Assembly (NCBI RefSeq): GCF_003573695.1 | Contig: NC_039358.1 | Coordinates: forward strand, 231,893,560-231,957,559 | Source: Papaver somniferum | Lineage: Eukaryota > Streptophyta > Magnoliopsida > Ranunculales > Papaveraceae | Length of the DNA stretch: 64,000 nt | Direction: 5' to 3' | Shown: piece after piece, positions 59,308-64,000 of the stretch | Numbering within the stretch: position 1 is the stretch's first letter | Layout: each line of letters begins with the position of its first letter | The notes under the pieces: model-generated | Seen by the model: only the letters and a program-made list of their open reading frames with translations | Told to the model about the DNA's origin: nothing | Databases searched by the model: none | Made by a program: the position numbers and the translations under genes

Positions 59308-60792
59308 TTAATTTGTGATGTTGAGCTTTTCTCTGAAATGATTGAACTTATCCACCGTGACTGCTTTCGTGAAAATGTCTGCATTTTGTTCTTGTGTTGG
59401 ACAGAATTGGAGCTCGATTTCCTTGTCTTCTACAAGCTCTCTGATGAAGTGGTGTCGTAGCCCTATGTGCTTCGTCCTTCCGTGGAAGACTGGATTTTTT
59501 GTCATTGCAATTGTAGACATATTGTCACAGTAGATAGTCGTCGGCTGCATTTGCCTTTGTTGTAGGTCATTCATTATTCTTCTTAGCCACACTGCTTCAC
59601 ATGCTGCACTTGTTGATGCTATGTACTCTGCTTCGGCTGACGATAATGCCACCGTGCTTTGCTTTTTAGAACTCCAAGAGATAACTTTTGTTCCCATACA
59701 GAAAACATAGCCTGATGTGCTCTTTCGGTCTTCAATAGAACCTGCCCAATCGCTATCTGTGAAGCCAATTAAATCATTATCTTTTTCTTTTGTATACTTG
59801 ATGCCAAAATCCTTCGTTCCCTTGATATACCGAAGAATTCTCTTTGCGGCTGCATAGTGTAACTTGCTTGGCTCGCTCATAAACCGAGAAACAATACTGG
59901 TTGCATTGACGATGTCTGGCCTTGTATTTGTTAAGTAGATCAGTGAGCCGACTAGACTTCTGAATAAGGTTGGATCAACTTTTGTCGCTCCATCATTTTT
60001 TACCAATTTCTCATTGGTACCCATTGGAGTTGCAATTGGTTTGCAATCCATCATGTTGAACCTTTTCAGTAAGTCTTCCGCATATTTTTCTTGAGAAATG
60101 AATATTTCTTCTGGAGATTGTTTTACTTGAATCCCAAGAAAATATCGCATAAGTCCTAAGTCTGTCATCTCATATTCTTTCATCATCTCCTTCTTAAATT
60201 TTTCTGTCATCTCTTGTTTTGTACTGGCATAAATTAAATCATCAACATAGAGACAGACAATTAGGAAGTCCGTACCTTGTTTTCTGATGTAGAGTGATGG
60301 CTCACTTGGACTTTTCTCAAATCCATTATCTCGGAAATACTTGTCGATTTTGCTGTTCCATGCACGCGGTGCTTGCTTAAGACCGTATAGTGCTTTGCGG
60401 AGACGATATACCATTTTTTCTTTTCCTTTTCGGATATATCCTTGAGGTTGTTCAACGTACACCTCTTCTTCTAGTTCTCCGTTTAGGAACGCCGACTTTA
60501 CGTCTAATTGGTAGACTTTCATTTTGAGTTGAGCTGCCAAAGCTAACACCATCCGAATTGTTTCCATGCGAGCGACTGGGGCGAATGTCTCGTTGTAGTC
60601 AATTCCTGGTTGCTGGGAATATCCTTTTGCAACTAGCCTTGCTTTGTGCTTTTGAATTGACCCATCTTCATTATATTTTGTCTTGTAGACCCATTTCAGA
60701 CCAATTATTTCTTTATCAACTGGCTGATTGACGAGCTCCCATGTCTTATTTTTCTCAATTACTCGCATTTCTTCGTCATGGCGTTTCTCCAT
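59308..60792 (-). pseudogene. Copia RT and RNase H part of polyprotein
   Basis: A 494-codon frame, separate from the upstream part only because of a single-base frame break at about 60777-60781 (WRNAM on one side, DEEMRVIEKNKTW on the other). Reverse transcriptase: GLKWVYKTKYNEDGSIQKHKAR-type start, YSQQPGIDYNETFAPVAR, QLDVKSAFLNGEL, and the catalytic YVDDLIYAS intact. RNase H: FTDSDWAGSIEDRKSTSGY, SSAEAEYIA, DNMSTIAM and the end motif ADIFTKAV. All catalytic motifs look intact. Confidence 0.93.
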
Positions 60793-63194
60793 TTTTCTTC
60801 TTTCGCCGCATCCTCATATTTTTGAGGTTCTAGTGCTATAAAAGCACAATTAGATACATTATAAATATCTCTTAGGGAACGCACCTTTCTAGGTGGGGCA
60901 CTTGAGTCAGATGAGCTTGGACTTTGTTGTGTTGGACTAGGAGATCTCGGGCTTGCTGGTGGAGTGTTTTCTTCTTGGTGTGACAGATATGGCTCTTCTT
61001 CGATGAGTAGTGGAGACTCGTGGTTATCTGGTTCATCATTCCAATCCCAAGCTTTGAATTCATCAAAGATAACATCTCTTGATATTACCAGTTCCTTTGT
61101 ATCTGGATTTAGAAGTCTATAGGCTTTAGACTCCTCGCTATATCCGATGAATATAAGCTTTTCTCCTTTTTCATCGAACTTTTCTCTATGTTGGGATGGA
61201 ATATGTGAGTATGCTACACAACCAAAAATTCTGAAAGAAGTTACCTCAGGCTTTTTCTTATGCCATCCCTCGTATGGAGTTTTATTGTGAACCGCTTTTG
61301 TTGGCGAGCGATTAAGGATGTACACTGCTGTGTTGACTGCTTCCGCCCAGTAGGTGTTGGGTAGCTTCCTTGCTTTTAGCATACTGCGAGCCATTTCCAC
61401 GATCGTACGATTTTTCCTTTCCGCAACGCCGTTTTGTTGTGGAGTGTATCGGACGGTGAGCTCCTTTTTAATTCCATTTTCTTTGCAGTAGTTGATAAAC
61501 TCTTTTGAAGTAAATTCTCCACCACGGTCTGTACGGAAAACTTTCAATTGATGGCCACTTTGCTTCTCTGCCAGCGCCTTGAATTCTAGGAATTTAGTGA
61601 ATGCCTCGGACTTTTGCTCAAGAATGTACACCCACATCATCCTGGTATAATCGTCCACGAATAAGAGAAAATATCTTCTGTTGTTGAGTGAAGTTGTTCT
61701 TGTCGGACCGCATATATCAGCGTGCACCAATTCGAGGGGCCTTCTTGCTCTCCACGATGTCTTCGTAAATGGAAGTCTATGAAACTTCCCTAGAATACAA
61801 CCTTCACATACTTTATCTCCACCGTCGATATTGGGAAGACCAATTACCATGCCTTTTGATTTTAGAACCTTTAAGGATCTGTAGTTGAGATGCCCGTATC
61901 TCAAATGCCATAGCTTTCCTTCGTCAATATGGTTGGTACTCATTGCACAATTTTCAATTGATGGCATAGATAGGGGAAAGACAAAATTTCCTGACATTTT
62001 TACTTTTGCCACCAATTGATTATTAATTTTATCGTAAATTGTGCATTCTCCGTCTTCGAAATGTAGTGAGTACCCTTTTCTTATAAGTTGTCCAACACTT
62101 AATAAATTTTGAGCTAGGCCAGGAACATAAAGAACATCAGATATGTATCGAGTTTTACCTGACCTTGTACGTACGGATATGACTCCTCTTCCTTCAACAT
62201 TCTGGAACTTTCCATCTCCAAGTTTGACTGGCGGAATCTCTTGTTCCTCCAATTTTACGAAATATTCTTTGTTTCCTGTCATATGGCTGCTGCATCCGCT
62301 GTCGACGTACCATATACCTTGCGATTCTTGTTGCGAGGTGAGGCAGGAATAGAATACTTGATTCTGAGAATTGTTTTTCTCGGAATAGTTTGCTTCATTA
62401 AGCCAACAATCTTTCTCCATGTGATTTAATTTATCACACTTGGTGCACTTATACTTGCAATCTTCAGTTGCATGTCCAAAATTTTTGCAAACATTGCATC
62501 GGAGATTTGAGGAGTTATTTTTTCCGTACCTTTGATTGTTGTTTCTATAACCTCCTTTTCCTTTTCCACGTCCGCGGGAGTAATTTCTGGGTCCTTGATT
62601 TGACGTCGACCCTTTCTCATACTGCGAGTTGGATGATGATCCCCCTCTAGAGCTTTCTTTTTTGGCTTCTGTATTTTTCTTCTCACTGAAATTTATTTTT
62701 GATTGAAATGCCTGCTCCAATGGTTGCTCCGCGAACCTATTTATTCTTTTCTCGTGCGCCTCGAGTGAACCCATTAATTCATGTACCGAGAGAGTCGATA
62801 AATTTTTTGATTCTTCAATGGCAGCGACGATATGATCAAATTTGAATGGTAAGCTTCTTAATATCTTTTCTACCACTCTTTTATTTTCAATGGTATCTCC
62901 ATAACTACTGATTTGATTTACTATGCCAGTAACTCTTGAGAAGAAGTTCTGGATAGTTTCATTTTCTTTCATAAGTAAATTATCAAAATCTCGCCATAAA
63001 TTTTGTAGTTTAATGGAGATTACCTTTTCTGATCCTTGGAATGCTACTTTGAGAATATTCCAGGCCTCCTGTGAAGTTTTTGCCACCGAAATTCGAGGAA
63101 AAATAGCTTTGCTTACGCCCTGTTGTAGAAACAGTAATGCTTTAGCATCTTTCTTCTTATTTTCCTTATACTCTTTTTCTCTGCGTCCGTCCAT
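60759..63194 (-). pseudogene. Copia gag, protease and integrase part of polyprotein
   Basis: An 811-codon frame. Gag UBN2-like helical region (AWNILKVAFQG, FFSRVTGIVNQI), zinc knuckle CNVCKNFGHATEDC with a second CTKCDKLNHMEKDC, protease WYVDSGCSSHMTG (Asp-Ser-Gly), GAG-pre-integrase LWHLRYGHLNYRSL with CEGCILGK, and integrase core with HADICGP, FRTDRGGEF and NGVAERKNRTI (DDE residues present). A single-base frame break at its right side separates the first Gag codons. Confidence 0.93.
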
Positions 63195-63373
63195 GACGAC
63201 AGAGTTTCTGCTGACTCTGGTACTTTATAACCTTCTTCTATAAAATCCCATAGGTCTTGTGAAATGAATAGTGTCTTCATTTGTAGACTCCAATAATCGT
63301 AACTCTCACCATCAAAAATTGGAATTAGACTTTGGGCATAGTTGAAACCTTGAATATTTTGGTTAATTGCCAT
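63113..63373 (-). pseudogene. Start of copia Gag, out of frame with the rest
   Basis: Begins MAINQNIQGFNYAQSLIPIFDGESYDYWSLQMKTLF, a classic copia Gag start (FDGxxYxxW). The frame fails in an A-run (plus T-run 63174-63178): upstream ends ...SSWTDAEK, downstream resumes as KEYKENKKKDAKALLF. One base appears to be missing in the run. Confidence 0.9.
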
Positions 63374-63421
63374 GAGTAGAGTTTTAGGATTACTGGGTTA
63401 GGTTTGCTCTGATACCAAATT

Positions 63422-63889
63422 TGTTGGCGCAATGCGGAAATGTGATGGGTTTATGGAAATGATTTTGAAAGAGAGGTTGGTTAATTGGAAAGTGAGGCTT
63501 TGATTAATATGAAAATGAAAATGTTACAAGAGGTTTGTGTAGCAACTTTGGCTTCCACTAGTTGTTTACAAAGAGGCACTTTGGCTCTTACTCTAACTCT
63601 AGCTCTCACTCTACTACTTGGTTACTCACTTGAGTTTTTTTGATCAAAATGAAACCATGGAGTGCCTATTTATAGGCCTAGTGAAGAAAACTCTAGAAAT
63701 GAAAATTCTAGAGACTATGATCTACTATGCCTTAAGAGAATTCTAGAGAAAGAATTCTCTAGATTACATGTGACTAAAAAGAAGACTCTAGAGGCCCAAA
63801 AACTCTAGAATGTATTGGGCTTTACCTAGTCTAGGGAACTTCAAGATTATTCTAGAATAATGATCACAAATTAATTTTTATTTTTAACA
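63422..63889 (-). mobile_element. 5' LTR of copia element
   Basis: Same sequence as 58833-59300. It drives transcription to the left; TATA box in element sense (plus TATTTATA, 63667-63674). Confidence 0.93.
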
Positions 63890-64000
63890 AAAAACTCCTA
63901 AGAAAATATCAAAACTACAAAGTGAGAAAGGTCTTTGAGAGATTTATTTTGAAATACATCTTTTTGGAACAATTTTGTTTTCAAGTTTCTCTTGGTATTT
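63890..64000. other. Right flank of copia element
   Basis: Begins with the AAAAA target duplication. About 110 bases of AT-rich DNA; nothing recognised. Confidence 0.5.

Larger units (their letters stand above)
58833..63889 (-). mobile_element. Young Ty1/copia retrotransposon, 5.06 kb
   Basis: LTRs of 468 bp at both ends (58833-59300, 63422-63889), read as identical base for base, with target duplication AAAAA on both sides. On the minus strand the primer-binding site TGGTATCAGAGC (plus GCTCTGATACCA, 63406-63417) follows the right (5') LTR and a polypurine tract (AATTAAGAGGGAG, plus-strand complement at 59301-59313) precedes the left (3') LTR. Protein order is gag-protease-integrase-RT-RNase H, the copia order. 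Identical LTRs mean very recent insertion. Confidence 0.95.

Noticed and set aside
1..64000. CRISPR arrays, bacterial operons, tRNA or rRNA genes
   Set aside because: None seen. The regular repeats are minisatellites or transposon words, and the TGGTATCAGAGC-type sites are retroelement primer-binding sites, not tRNA genes.

Overview
This is a repeat-rich piece of a nuclear plant genome. The evidence is a 14-exon eudicot-type gene with GT-AG introns, a RALF peptide gene, a BAHD acyltransferase gene, F-box gene remnants, and Ty1/copia, Ty3/gypsy, MULE-like and hAT-like elements with target-site duplications (TSDs). The BAHD N-terminus resembles the vinorine synthase/salutaridinol acetyltransferase clade. 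That weakly suggests a basal eudicot such as a Papaveraceae species, but this is inference only.

Layout. 1-6042: tandem non-coding copia-type retroelement (LTR-internal-LTR-internal-LTR, first LTR cut by the window edge). 6067-6458: a probable small LTR remnant. 7852-11253: a beta-N-acetylhexosaminidase gene (GH20), complete across 14 exons except for one single-base frameshift in exon 1. 11787-22064: a decayed Ty3/gypsy element of the Tat kind. It carries an extra multi-exon gene on the antisense strand near its 3' end. 22588-36977: an F-box gene (minus strand) whose C-terminal half (22588-23345) and N-terminal half (36490-36977) are separated by about 13 kb of nested LTR elements. These are a composite non-coding element (23378-36489) that contains a small gypsy-like element (23793-26033, TSD CAGTC) and a 3.3-kb solo LTR (31685-34997, TSD GTTCA).

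33332-52661: a segmental duplication. Copy A (33332-43393) holds the F-box 5' part, an intact RALF gene and an intact BAHD gene. Copy B (44292-52661) holds the same order, but RALF is cut down to its signal peptide and BAHD to a 275-bp internal piece. A third, more diverged BAHD N-terminal fragment lies between the copies. Each copy carries two MULE-like terminal-inverted-repeat elements full of short palindromic words (GTTCGGTTAC / GTAACCGAAC).

52662-58832: unique and MITE-rich DNA. It has a clean hAT-like MITE (53485-54173, TSD CCTGGAGA), a 133-bp near-perfect hairpin (54815-54947), and a block rich in AATCGGTT words with a small unknown reading frame. 58833-63889: a very young Ty1/copia element (minus strand) with LTRs that I read as identical over 468 bp and TSD AAAAA; its polyprotein is nonetheless broken by two single-base frameshifts.

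Host genes likely to be functional are few: HEXO (if the frameshift is an error or rare allele), RALF and BAHD. The main interest is in the repeat biology: an antisense spliced gene inside a retrotransposon, palindrome-word MULE-like elements, the hairpin, and the asymmetric decay of duplicated genes.
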